The position numbers and the translations under genes are program-made. Below the pieces are notes generated by a model. It was not told the DNA's origin. It made no database searches and saw only the letters and a list, made by a program, of their open reading frames with translations. Shown here piece by piece: positions 56,730 through 64,000 of a DNA stretch of 64,000 nt. Location of the stretch: assembly GCF_011170125.1 (NCBI RefSeq), contig NZ_BLLN01000001.1, forward strand, positions 310,001 to 374,000. The letters are read 5' to 3'. Positions within the stretch are counted from its first letter, which is position 1. Every line of letters starts with the position of its first letter. Source of the stretch: Streptomyces diastaticus subsp. diastaticus (GTDB lineage: Bacteria; Actinomycetota; Actinomycetes; Streptomycetales; Streptomycetaceae).

Positions 56730-59279
56730 CTACAGCTTCTCGACCGGGGCGTACCGCAGCAGCAGCCGCTTGGGCTTCTCGCCGCCGAAGTCGACGGTGG
56801 CCTCGGCGGCCGACCCGGCGCCCTTGACCCCGACGACGGTCCCCAGACCGAACTGGTCGTGGGTGACACGGTCGCCGACGGCCAGCGAGACCACCGGCTG
56901 CTCGGCGGCCCGGCGGGTGGCGAAGGCCGGGGCGCCCTTGGCGCGGGTGGAGGAGGAGAGCGAGGAGGCCACCGAACCGGCCGGGCCGCGCGGGCTCGCG
57001 GCGGCGGGGGCGCCCATGGCACCCGTCCGCTTCCACTTCAGGTGCTGCTCGGGGATCTCCTCCAGGAAGCGGGAGGGCGGGTTGTACGAGGGCTGGCCCC
57101 AGGCGCTGCGCATGGCGGCGCGGGTCAGGTAGAGCCGCTCGCGGGCGCGGGTGATGCCGACGTAGGCGAGGCGCCGCTCCTCCTCCAGCTCCTTGGTCTG
57201 GCCGAGGGCGCGCAGGTGCGGGAAGACGCCGTCCTCCATGCCGGTGAGGAAGACGACGGGGAACTCCAGGCCCTTGGCGGTGTGCAGGGTCATCAGGGTG
57301 ATGACCCCGGAGCCGTCCTCGTCCTCGTCGGGGATCTGGTCGGAGTCGGCGACCAGGGCGACCTGCTCCAGGAACTCCGGGAGGGTGCCGGCGCCCTCCT
57401 CCTCGCTGCGGTCCTGCTCGAACTCCAGGGCGACGGCGGCCAGTTCCTGGAGGTTCTCGATGCGGGTCTCGTCCTGCGGGTCGGTGGAGGACTGGAGTTC
57501 GGCGAGGTAGCCGGTGCGCTCCATGACCGCCTCCAGCACGGTGGCGGGCCCGGCGCCGGACTCGACGACCGTGCGCAGCTCCTCCATCAGCGTGTTGAAC
57601 CGCTTGACGGCGTTGGCCGAGCGGGCCGCCATGCCGTACGCCTCGTCGACCCGGCGCAGGGCCTGCGGGAAACTGATCCGCTCGCGCTGCGAGAGGGCGT
57701 CGATCATCGCCTCGGCCCGGTCGCCGATGCCGCGCTTGGGGGTGTTGAGGATGCGGCGCAGGGAGACGCTGTCCTCCGGGTTGGCGAGGACCCGCAGGTA
57801 GGCGAGGACGTCGCGGACCTCCTTGCGCTCGTAGAAGCGGACACCGCCGACGACCTTGTAGGGCAGGCCGACCCGGATGAAGATCTCCTCGAAGACACGG
57901 GACTGGGCGTTGGTGCGGTAGAAGACCGCGATGTCACCCGCCTTGGCGTCGCCCGCGTCGGTCAGCCGGTCGATCTCCTCGGCGACGAACTGGGCCTCGT
58001 CGTGCTCGGTGTCGGCGACGTACCCGGTGATGCCGGCGCCCGCCCCGGCGTCGGTCCAGAGGTTCTTCGGGCGGCGGTTCTCGTTCCGCTCGATGACGGC
58101 GTTGGCCGCGGTGAGGATCGTCTGGGTGGAGCGGTAGTTCCGTTCCAGGAGGATCGTGGTGGCGTTCGGGTAGTCCTCCTCGAACTGGAGGATGTTGCGG
58201 ATGGTGGCGCCGCGGAAGGCGTAGATCGACTGGTCGGCGTCGCCCACCACGCACAGCTCGGCCGGCTCGGGGGCCGGGTGGAGCGGGTCGTGGTCGGACT
58301 CGGCGCCCTCGGGGACGTCCACCGGGCGGTCGGCCGGGGTGCCGACCAACTCCCTGACCAGGGAGTACTGGGCGTGGTTGGTGTCCTGGTACTCGTCGAC
58401 CAGGACGTGCCGGAAGCGGCGCCGGTAGTGGTCGGCGACGTCGGGGAACGCCTGGAGCAGGTGGACCGTGGTCATGATGATGTCGTCGAAGTCGAGCGCG
58501 TTGGCCTCGCGCAGCCGCGACTGGTACATCGTGTACGCCTGCGCCAGCGTCTTCTCGAAACCTCCCCCAGACTCCGTCTGGGAGGTGCCCCCGGCGGCCT
58601 GGGCGGCGAAGTCCTCGGGGTCGACCAGCTCGTTCTTGAGGTTCGAGACCTTGGCGGTGAAGGACTTCGGCGGGAAGCGCTTCGGGTCGAGGTCGAGGTC
58701 GCGGCAGACCAGGGCCATCAGCCGCTTGGAGTCGGCCGCGTCGTAGATCGAGAACGACGAGGTGAAGCCGAGGTGCTTCGACTCCCGGCGCAGGATGCGC
58801 ACGCAGGCGCTGTGGAAGGTGGAGACCCACATGGCGCTGGCGCGCGGGCCGACCAGTTCCTCGACGCGCTCCTTCATCTCGCCCGCGGCCTTGTTGGTGA
58901 AGGTGATCGCGAGGATCTGGCCCGGGTGCACGCCGCGCTCGCCGAGCAGGTGGGCGATGCGGTGGGTGAGCACACGGGTCTTGCCGGAACCGGCTCCGGC
59001 GACGATGAGCAGCGGCGACCCGCTGTGGACGACGGCGGCGCGCTGCTCGTCGTTGAGCCCGTCGAGCAGGGCGGCCGGATCGACGGCGGGACGCGGGGCG
59101 CCGTCCCGGTAGTACGCGTCCCGGTCCACGGGCGCGTCGAACCTCCCGCCGAACAGATCGGCCGGGATCTCCTCCGGCGCCTCCTCCTCGGGCGGGGGCG
59201 GCGGCTCGTCGCCGAGCCGGGCGGAGGGCGCCGAGGACTGGAGGTCGGCCAGGAAGCTGTCGTCAAAGAGGCTGCTCAT
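56730..59279 (-). CDS. pcrA: UvrD/PcrA-type DNA helicase
   Basis: This 849-aa superfamily 1A helicase unwinds DNA 3'-5' in repair and replication restart. Motif I GAGSGKT (about 95-101), motif Ia, motif II VDEYQD, motif III GDADQSIYAFRGA, motif IV LERNYRSTQ, motif V TAKGLEFP and motif VI VGITRARERLYL are all present; a C-terminal Tudor-like tail (VSLAVGDRVTHDQFGLGTVVGV) is normal for PcrA. Residues 230-240 (GGTSQTESGGG) are an extra segment encoded by a palindromic repeat. The ATG at 59279 lies 9 bp after a TAGACT -10 in a near-perfect RecA-NDp motif, so it may be leaderless and DNA-damage inducible. Confidence 0.95.
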   Translation of the reverse strand: MSSLFDDSFLADLQSSAPSARLGDEPPPPPEEEAPEEIPADLFGGRFDAPVDRDAYYRDGAPRPAVDPAALLDGLNDEQRAAVVHSGSPLLIVAGAGSGKTRVLTHRIAHLLGERGVHPGQILAITFTNKAAGEMKERVEELVGPRASAMWVSTFHSACVRILRRESKHLGFTSSFSIYDAADSKRLMALVCRDLDLDPKRFPPKSFTAKVSNLKNELVDPEDFAAQAAGGTSQTESGGGFEKTLAQAYTMYQSRLREANALDFDDIIMTTVHLLQAFPDVADHYRRRFRHVLVDEYQDTNHAQYSLVRELVGTPADRPVDVPEGAESDHDPLHPAPEPAELCVVGDADQSIYAFRGATIRNILQFEEDYPNATTILLERNYRSTQTILTAANAVIERNENRRPKNLWTDAGAGAGITGYVADTEHDEAQFVAEEIDRLTDAGDAKAGDIAVFYRTNAQSRVFEEIFIRVGLPYKVVGGVRFYERKEVRDVLAYLRVLANPEDSVSLRRILNTPKRGIGDRAEAMIDALSQRERISFPQALRRVDEAYGMAARSANAVKRFNTLMEELRTVVESGAGPATVLEAVMERTGYLAELQSSTDPQDETRIENLQELAAVALEFEQDRSEEEGAGTLPEFLEQVALVADSDQIPDEDEDGSGVITLMTLHTAKGLEFPVVFLTGMEDGVFPHLRALGQTKELEEERRLAYVGITRARERLYLTRAAMRSAWGQPSYNPPSRFLEEIPEQHLKWKRTGAMGAPAAASPRGPAGSVASSLSSSTRAKGAPAFATRRAAEQPVVSLAVGDRVTHDQFGLGTVVGVKGAGSAAEATVDFGGEKPKRLLLRYAPVEKL
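58561..58592. repeat. Palindromic repeat inserted in frame in pcrA
   Basis: On the minus (coding) strand GGGGGCACCTCCC is followed by AGACGGAGTCT and GGGGGAGG. The arms CCCAGAC/GTCTGGG pair. It encodes GGTSQTESGGG. The flank matches the repeat in sucD, which lies in the opposite orientation relative to coding. Confidence 0.7.
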
Positions 59280-59288
59280 CGCCTACCG

Positions 59289-59311
59289 AGTCTAGGCCGC
59301 CGCGCCGACAA
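59289..59311 (-). promoter_or_regulatory. RecA-NDp-like promoter of pcrA
   Basis: On the minus strand TTGTCGGCG, 8 nt, TAGACT matches TTGTCRGTG-N8-TAnnnT with one mismatch. The pcrA ATG follows 9 nt later, the same leaderless spacing as the SWIM gene. Confidence 0.65.
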
Positions 59312-59495
59312 CCGGACCCCGCTCCGGGCGGCCCGCCCGCCCGCCACGGGGAACGTGACGTATCGGACACCGCGGAGGCACGCGGGCGCTGTGGGCCAGG
59401 TCACGGAGGAGGCCGGCCGGCACCCGCGCGACACCGCTTTTCGACCGTCCACCGACAAGATAACGAAAATGTATCGGGCATATCGCTCACCAACC

Positions 59496-59525
59496 TTCAC
59501 AGGCACCACACGAGTTGGCTAGCGT
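59496..59525 (+). promoter_or_regulatory. Promoter of the NlpC/P60 gene
   Basis: TTCACA (59496-59501), an 18-bp spacer and TAGCGT (59520-59525) precede the riboswitch; the transcript would start near 59532. Confidence 0.55.
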
Positions 59526-59532
59526 GCTCGCC

Positions 59533-59746
59533 GGGTCGGTTCGTCCCCCACCGGCGACTCGCGCCGGAGCGCACCGCCCCCTGCCGAATCCGGTACGCCC
59601 CCACGGGCCCCGGAGCCGGGGACCCACCGCGCACCACCGGGGTGAATCGGTACCCGCCACGGACCGGGCACGCAGCCCGGCCCGGCCGCCGGAACCGTAG
59701 GGCAGCCTTCCGTACGCCCGAACCCGACAGCTAACCCGGCAGGCGG
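59533..59746 (+). promoter_or_regulatory. c-di-AMP (ydaO/yuaA-type) riboswitch
   Basis: Conserved blocks of the ydaO aptamer are present in order: GCCGAATCCGG (59583), CCGGGGACCCACC (about 59617), GGGGTGAATCGG (59639-59650) and CCCGAACCCGACAGCTAACC followed by CGGCAGGCGG (59717-59746). In Streptomyces this riboswitch governs cell-wall hydrolase genes, and the next gene is one. I infer that high c-di-AMP lowers expression, as for related genes. Confidence 0.85.
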
Positions 59747-59768
59747 TCCACGGAAGGAGTCGCACGCC

Positions 59769-60950
59769 TTGGCGTCGCACCGCAAGCCCCGCGCCCCCCG
59801 CCACCGCACCGCCGGTGCCCTCGGCCTCACCACGGCCGCCCTCACCTCGGTGGCCCTGCTCTCCCAGACCGCGCAGGCGGCCCCGCAGCGGCCCGCCGCG
59901 CCGAAGCCCTCCCTGGAGGAGGTGCAGAAGAAGGTGGACCGGCTCTACCGCGAGGCCGGTACGGCCACCCAGAAGTACAACGCCGCCCAGGAGCGGACCA
60001 GGACCCAGCGCGCCAAGGTCGACAAGCTGCTGGACGGCGTCGCCGAGCGGGCCGACAAACTGAACGCCGCCCGCGGCGAGCTGGGCGCCTTCGCCGCCGC
60101 CCAGTACCGCAGCGGCGGCATGTCCGAGACGGCCACCCTGCTGCTCGCCGACGACCCGCAGAGCTGGTTCGACCAGAGCCAGCTCATGAACCGCCTCACC
60201 CAGCGGCAGAAGGCCGTCGTCGACGACTACCGGACCCAGCAGGCGGCGGCGGGCCGCGAGCGCGCCAAGGCCGCCCGCCAGCTGGAGAGCCTCACCGAGT
60301 CGCAGCGCACCCTCAAGGACTCCAAGCGCGAGGTGCAGGCCAAGCTCACCGAGGCCCGCACGCTGCTCTCCGAGCTGACCGCCGAGGAGAAGGCGCGGCT
60401 CGCCGAGATCGAGCGGAAGAAGCAGGCCGAGGCCGAGCGCAAGGCGAAGGAGCGCGCGAAGCAGGAGGAGGCCGAGCGCGAGGCCCGGGAGGCGGCCGAG
60501 GAGAAGGAGCGCGAGGAGGCCGGCTCAGGCGGCGCGGGGTCGGGTTCCGGCCCGGGCACCGGCTCCGGCGGCGGCTCCACGGCCCCCGGCTCCTCGTACG
60601 CCGCCAAGGCCGAGAAGGTGATCGCCTTCGCCCGCGCCCAGATGGGCAAGCCGTACGTCTGGGGTGCGGCCGGCCCCGACTCCTTCGACTGCTCGGGCCT
60701 CACCCAGGCCGCCTGGAAGACCGCCGGCATCTCGCTGCCTCGCACCACCTGGGACCAGGTGGGGGTCGGCCAGAAGGTCTCCGTGGACGCAGCCCAACCC
60801 GGTGACCTGGTCTTCTTCTACGACGACATCAGCCACGTCGGCATCTACATCGGTGGCGGCGAGATGATCCACGCCCCGAAGCCCGGCGCCGACGTCCGGG
60901 TCGAGTCGATCTACTACATGCCGATCCACAGTGTGGTGCGGCCGGCCTGA
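59769..60950 (+). CDS. C40 (NlpC/P60) cell-wall endopeptidase
   Basis: This 393-aa secreted peptidase has a signal peptide (TTAALTSVALLSQTAQAAP, cleavage near residue 37), a long coiled-coil (about 45-250, with a Lys/Glu/Ala-rich tail KARLAEIERKKQAEAERKAKERA, in part), a Gly/Ser linker and the NlpC/P60 domain (about 285-393). The catalytic triad is C308 in FDCSGL, H356 in SHVGIY and H368 in MIHAP. It cleaves peptidoglycan stem peptides. The start is TTG at 59769 with GGAAGGAG upstream. It is under the c-di-AMP riboswitch. Its paralogue is at 62289. Confidence 0.92.
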   Translation: MASHRKPRAPRHRTAGALGLTTAALTSVALLSQTAQAAPQRPAAPKPSLEEVQKKVDRLYREAGTATQKYNAAQERTRTQRAKVDKLLDGVAERADKLNAARGELGAFAAAQYRSGGMSETATLLLADDPQSWFDQSQLMNRLTQRQKAVVDDYRTQQAAAGRERAKAARQLESLTESQRTLKDSKREVQAKLTEARTLLSELTAEEKARLAEIERKKQAEAERKAKERAKQEEAEREAREAAEEKEREEAGSGGAGSGSGPGTGSGGGSTAPGSSYAAKAEKVIAFARAQMGKPYVWGAAGPDSFDCSGLTQAAWKTAGISLPRTTWDQVGVGQKVSVDAAQPGDLVFFYDDISHVGIYIGGGEMIHAPKPGADVRVESIYYMPIHSVVRPA

Positions 60951-60980
60951 CCGGCGCTCAAGGCCCGTACGGGCGGCCAC

Positions 60981-61039
60981 GCACGGCGAAGGCCGGGTTC
61001 CTCACCGTCGTTCGGTGGGGAACCCGGCCTTCGCCGTGC
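60981..61039. terminator. Very strong bidirectional terminator
   Basis: 21-bp perfect arms (60981-61001 and 61019-61039), with an inner CACCG/CGGTG helix, lie between the C40 gene and a convergent membrane protein gene. Confidence 0.85.
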
Positions 61040-61077
61040 ACCGCGGCCCGCGGAACCCCGGACAGGGGGCGGCGGGG

Positions 61078-61431
61078 TCAGGTCCAGAGGGTGGCGATGA
61101 AGATGTTGAGCACGGTCAGGCCGCCGACGGCGGCGAAGACGCCCTTGTCGACCTTCTCGTCGTCGCGTTTCACGTAGACCAGGGCGAGGATGACTATGAG
61201 GACCAGCAGCTTGATGCCGATCTTCATGTGGTTGAGGGTGCCGCCGTCCATCTCGCGCAGACCGACCAGGAGGATGCCGGTCACGAGCATGGTGAGGGCG
61301 CCGTGGAGCATGGCGGGGATGAAGCGGGCCGTGCCCGCACCGATCGCCTTCATCTGGGTGAGGAAACCACCCAGGAGTGAGGCGATGCCGATGATGTGCA
61401 GGCCGACGAACACATTGATGAGGACGTCCAT
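61078..61431 (-). CDS. Small four-helix membrane protein
   Basis: This 117-aa protein has four hydrophobic helices (LINVFVGLHIIGIASLLGGF, AMLHGALTMLVTGILLVGL, IGIKLLVLIVILALVYV and GVFAAVGGLTVLNIFIATLW), with short charged loops such as YVKRDDEKVDKG. Histidines in helices 1 and 2 could bind haem, but I cannot assign function. The ATG at 61431 (MDVLINVFVG) is natural. It is isolated. Confidence 0.78.
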   Translation of the reverse strand: MDVLINVFVGLHIIGIASLLGGFLTQMKAIGAGTARFIPAMLHGALTMLVTGILLVGLREMDGGTLNHMKIGIKLLVLIVILALVYVKRDDEKVDKGVFAAVGGLTVLNIFIATLWT

Positions 61432-62288
61432 GGCTCGCACCCTAACGAGGCCCCCGGCGCCCCCGGCCCACCAGGGTCCTGCCCGCCGGGACGACGCCGG
61501 CCGACGGGCTGCGGCCCGGGGCCGGACACCGTTCGCGGGCGAAGGTGCCGCGGCGGGCGCGGACAGGGCCGACGGCGAGGAACTCGTCGGACGGCACCCG
61601 CTCACCGGCGGCCGGGGCCGAAGCGGTGGCCCTTTCGGGAAGCCGGGCTCCCCCGCACCACGTGGCAGGCGGAGGCGGCCAGGCTCGCGGTGAGGCCGTG
61701 CCGGGTCGTCCGGGAGGTCTCCCGGGGGGCCGGCCGGCGGTCGACCCGAGGCCGCTCGGCCCGAGGCCGCGCCCACCGCACGCCGCCTCACCGTCCGCCC
61801 CGGGTGCGTGGCAGCCGCCGTACGCGTCCTCCCTGCCCGGGCCGGTGCGGCTCGCGGCGGGGGCCGCGTACGCGGTGGTCCCGCCTCCCCGGCCGGAGGC
61901 GGGACGGGCCGCGCCGGGTGCGGCGGCGGTGGCGGTGGCGGGCGCGGCTCGTACGCGACGGCAGCGGGCAGCGGGCAGCGGGCAGCGGGCAGCGGGCAGC
62001 GGGCAGCGGGCAGCGGGCCATTCGATCATGGGGTCCCGGCGGGGAGGGCAGAGGCGGCGGGGAAGTGGTCACAAGCGGTCGGTCGGCGGTTCCGACCGGA
62101 TGTTTGCGGACAATCCAGCCCTGGGCCGTGACATTCGGGCTTAGCTCCTCCCTGGCGCACCCGGCACTCGGCATAGTCCACAGGCACCGGCCGCGCCTAC
62201 GAGACGGCCCGGCGGCACCCGCTCCCCTGCGCGGACCCCACCGGGACCCGGCTCGCTCCCCTGACCCCGACCGGAAGGACGCGCGGCT
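61432..62288. other. Long spacer with heptamer array upstream of second NlpC/P60 gene
   Basis: This 857-bp gap has no supported gene; several long open frames exist only because of GC bias. It contains the (GCAGCGG)8 array at 61961-62016. The last 150 bp must include the promoter of the 62289 gene; I see no ydaO-type riboswitch there. Confidence 0.5.
61961..62016 (+). repeat. Eight tandem GCAGCGG heptamers
   Basis: Eight perfect copies of GCAGCGG in tandem give GGG runs spaced by CAGC, a canonical G-quadruplex pattern on the plus strand. The array is about 270 bp upstream of the C40 gene start. Confidence 0.85.
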
Positions 62289-63392
62289 GTGGCCTCGCAC
62301 CGGAAGCCCCGATTCCGCAAGCTGGCGGTGAATCTCCCCGCCCCCGGGCGCCTCACGCCGGGAGCCTCTCTGCGCAACGCCACCGCCACCGCGCTGGCCC
62401 TCGCCGGGGCGGCGGGCTCGGTGGTCGCCGGTTCGCCCGTGGCGCAGGCCGCGCCCGGCCCGACGCCCGCGCAGGTCAAGGCCAAGGTGGACCGGCTCCA
62501 CCGGGAGGCCGAGATCGCCACCGAGAAGTACAACGGCGCCAAGGAGAAGGCCGACAAGGCCGAACGCCGCCTCGACGGGCTCCAGGACGAGGCGGCCCGC
62601 CGGACCGCCCAGCTCAACCAGGCCCGTACCGCGCTGGGCGCCACCGCCGCCGCGCAGTACCGCGCCGGTGCGGTGGACCCGTCCGTCGCGCTCTTCCTCA
62701 CCTCGGATCCCGACGGCTACCTCGACCGGGCCGCCCGCGCCGACCGCGCCGCCGGACGCCAGTCCGCCCAGATCGCCGGGGTGCGCCAGAAGATGCGCGT
62801 CGTCGACCAGTTGCGCACCGAGGCCGACACGGTCCTGGCCGGGCTGGAGAAGCGCCGCGGCGAACTGCGTGCGCACAAGAAGACGGTCACCGGCAAGCTG
62901 GCCGAGTCCCGCGCCCTGCTCGCCCGCCTGACCGCCGCCGAACGCGCCGAGGTCACCGGTAAGGAACCGCGCGCCTCCCGCGCCCAGGCCCGCCCCGCGT
63001 CCTCCGCCGCCTCTCCCGCCGCCGGCGCGGTCAAGGCCCCGAACTCCCGTGCCGCCCAGGCCGTCGCCTTCGCCCGCACCGCCATCGGCAAGCCGTACGT
63101 CTGGGGCGCGACCGGCCCGAACGCCTTCGACTGCTCGGGCCTGACGCAGGCCGCCTGGCGCGCCGCCGGTGTCTCCCTCCCCCGCACCACCTACACCCAG
63201 ATCAACGCCGGCCAGCGTGTCTCCCGCGACCGACTCGCCCCCGGCGACCTGGTCTTCTTCTACTCCTCCATCAGCCACGTCGGCCTCTACATCGGCGACG
63301 GCCAGATGATCCACGCCCCGAACCCGAACGCCCCCGTCCGCGTCGCCCCGATCAGCGAGATGCCGTTCGCGGGGGCGACGCGGGTGGCGTGA
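62289..63392 (+). CDS. C40 (NlpC/P60) cell-wall endopeptidase, paralogue
   Basis: This 367-aa protein is the paralogue of the 59769 product: the same start MASHRKPR, signal peptide (ending SPVAQAAP near residue 57), coiled-coil (about 60-220) and NlpC/P60 domain. The catalytic residues are C282 in FDCSGL, H330 in SHVGLY and H342 in MIHAP. The N-terminus is about 20 residues longer and the Lys/Glu tail is missing. The start is GTG 62289 with GGAAGGA upstream. Tandem duplication of the gene is likely, with loss or absence of the riboswitch in front of this copy. Confidence 0.92.
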   Translation: MASHRKPRFRKLAVNLPAPGRLTPGASLRNATATALALAGAAGSVVAGSPVAQAAPGPTPAQVKAKVDRLHREAEIATEKYNGAKEKADKAERRLDGLQDEAARRTAQLNQARTALGATAAAQYRAGAVDPSVALFLTSDPDGYLDRAARADRAAGRQSAQIAGVRQKMRVVDQLRTEADTVLAGLEKRRGELRAHKKTVTGKLAESRALLARLTAAERAEVTGKEPRASRAQARPASSAASPAAGAVKAPNSRAAQAVAFARTAIGKPYVWGATGPNAFDCSGLTQAAWRAAGVSLPRTTYTQINAGQRVSRDRLAPGDLVFFYSSISHVGLYIGDGQMIHAPNPNAPVRVAPISEMPFAGATRVA

Positions 63393-63439
63393 GCCGGAGT
63401 CCCGGAGTCGGGCGACCGACCGGGGGCGCGGGACGCCCC

Positions 63440-63772
63440 TCAGGCGTGGCTCGCCCCCGTCCGGCCGTGGCCGTGACCGCGGGAGGCCAGCCACCGGTAC
63501 CCCGCTCCCAGCGCGAGGGCCTGCACGAGGGCTCCGGCCGCGACGCCGAGGAACGGGAGCGGCCCCGGGAGGCCGGCGAGGAGGAGGGAGGTGGGTGCGG
63601 TGACGAAGAAGCCCCAGACCGCGGCCGTACTGGCGTCGGCGTGGGTGACCAGGAGGGTGTCCACGCCGATCCACACCCAGACGGCGGCGACGACGGCGAG
63701 GTAGCCGAGGGCGAGCGGGTTGAGCAGGCAGCGGCGGAGGGTCGTACCGGCGGAACGCGGTGCGGCGGGCAT
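63440..63772 (-). CDS. Small membrane protein, SCO4225-like
   Basis: This 110-aa protein has three hydrophobic helices (NPLALGYLAVVAAVWVWIGVD, TAAVWGFFVTAPTSLLLAGL and FLGVAAGALVQALALGAGYRW) and a His/Gly-rich end (RGHGHGRTGASHA). The NPLALGYLAVVAAVWVWIGVD helix resembles what I recall as the SCO4225 family membrane proteins of Streptomyces; the match is from memory. The ATG at 63772 has AGGAGG 7 bp upstream. The function is unknown. Confidence 0.7.
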   Translation of the reverse strand: MPAAPRSAGTTLRRCLLNPLALGYLAVVAAVWVWIGVDTLLVTHADASTAAVWGFFVTAPTSLLLAGLPGPLPFLGVAAGALVQALALGAGYRWLASRGHGHGRTGASHA

Positions 63773-63856
63773 GTCGGGGCCTCCTGAGGAACCGTGGTGG
63801 TCGTTGTCGGGTCCCACGGTGTCAGGGAAGGAGCACGGCGGCTTGAGTAGCCGTAC

Positions 63857-64000
63857 TCACCCGCGCTGTCGGTAGGTGTACGTGTTCAGGGCGTCGACGG
63901 CCGCCATCGGGTCGCCGTCGCCGTACTGGTCGACGGCGAGGAAGTTGGGCTTCTTCGCCGCGGCGGGCAGGCAGTGGTTCTCGGCCCGGTCCTGGAGCTT
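63857..64000 (-). CDS. PI-PLC-like secreted protein, C-terminal 47 residues (partial)
   Basis: The minus-strand frame is open from the window edge to a TGA at 63857-63859. The visible sequence KLQDRAENHCLPAAAKKPNF, then LAVDQYGDGDPMAAVDALNT and a YTYRQRG end, matches the end of phosphatidylinositol-specific phospholipase C-domain proteins, where PNFLAVDFY is conserved. Its start and catalytic His residues lie outside the window. The identification is moderate. Confidence 0.6.
   Translation of the reverse strand, partial: KLQDRAENHCLPAAAKKPNFLAVDQYGDGDPMAAVDALNTYTYRQRG

Larger units (their letters stand above)
59280..59768. other. Divergent region between pcrA and NlpC/P60 gene
   Basis: This 489-bp spacer holds the pcrA promoter (59289-59311), a plus-strand promoter (59496-59525) and a c-di-AMP riboswitch (about 59533-59746). 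No other gene is seen. Confidence 0.6.

Noticed and set aside
61961..62016. Tandem repeats considered as a CRISPR array
   Set aside because: The unit is 7 bp with no spacers, and there are no cas genes in the window.
62130..62288. Possible second c-di-AMP riboswitch upstream of the 62289 C40 gene
   Set aside because: The GCCGAATC, GGGGTGAAT and ACAGCTAACC blocks are all missing.

Overview
The window is high-GC actinobacterial DNA and almost certainly a Streptomyces (or close relative) chromosome arm-proximal core segment. The evidence is the strong G/C third-position bias, GTG/TTG starts, very short intergenic hairpins, leaderless starts, and a gene order (mdh, folD, purN-purH, sucC-sucD, icmB, glsA, pcrA, NlpC/P60 hydrolases) that I recall as typical of the Streptomyces core. 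There are no rRNA or tRNA genes, no CRISPR array and no prophage. One insertion sequence is present.

Layout. 1-10.4 kb: the end of a DUF1206 membrane protein, a secreted trypsin-like protease, small zinc-ribbon proteins, ornithine aminotransferase (rocD), a GNAT / glutathionylspermidine-synthase-like / lipoprotein cluster resembling the E. coli ygiB-ygiC pairing, a MocR regulator divergent from an AhpD-like protein, and a DUF2975-XRE pair under two AT-rich palindromes. 10.6-14.2 kb: a LacI remnant, an M55 D-aminopeptidase, an FG-GAP secreted protein and a VOC protein. 14.4-21.7 kb: a five-gene minus-strand operon that would oxidise choline to glycine betaine (betB, betA) and import betaine/choline (ATPase, fused double permease, lipoprotein receptor). 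22-28.6 kb: mdh and three membrane-anchored HTH proteins with extracytoplasmic domains. 29.0-30.1 kb: a complete IS481-family element whose target duplication supplies stop codons. 30.1-41.7 kb: folD-DUF3017, purN-purH, DUF6350, an HTH-sigma-TM fusion and sucC-sucD.

42.5-51.6 kb is the most interesting block. A minus-strand trio (MoxR AAA ATPase, DUF5682, VWA protein) faces a plus-strand pair (SWIM zinc-finger protein, DUF5691). Between them is a 15-bp perfect inverted repeat whose arms carry the RecA-NDp/PafBC-type DNA-damage promoter motif (TTGTCAGTG, 8 nt, TACGTT). The SWIM gene would be made from a leaderless transcript. DUF5682 carries two GxxH motifs reminiscent of the TraB/TIKI superfamily. 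pcrA, further along, has a near-match to the same promoter in the same leaderless spacing, so the two loci may be co-induced by DNA damage.

51.7-64 kb: icmB, an M23 endopeptidase with a long aromatic/Thr/Gly-rich cytoplasmic tail, glsA with a STAS domain, a DHFR-like reductase, pcrA, and two C40 (NlpC/P60) hydrolases. The first hydrolase follows a c-di-AMP (ydaO-type) riboswitch; the second follows a region with eight GCAGCGG heptamers. The window ends in a PI-PLC-like protein. Short palindromic repeats sharing a GGGGGCACCTCCC flank are inserted in frame in both sucD and pcrA.
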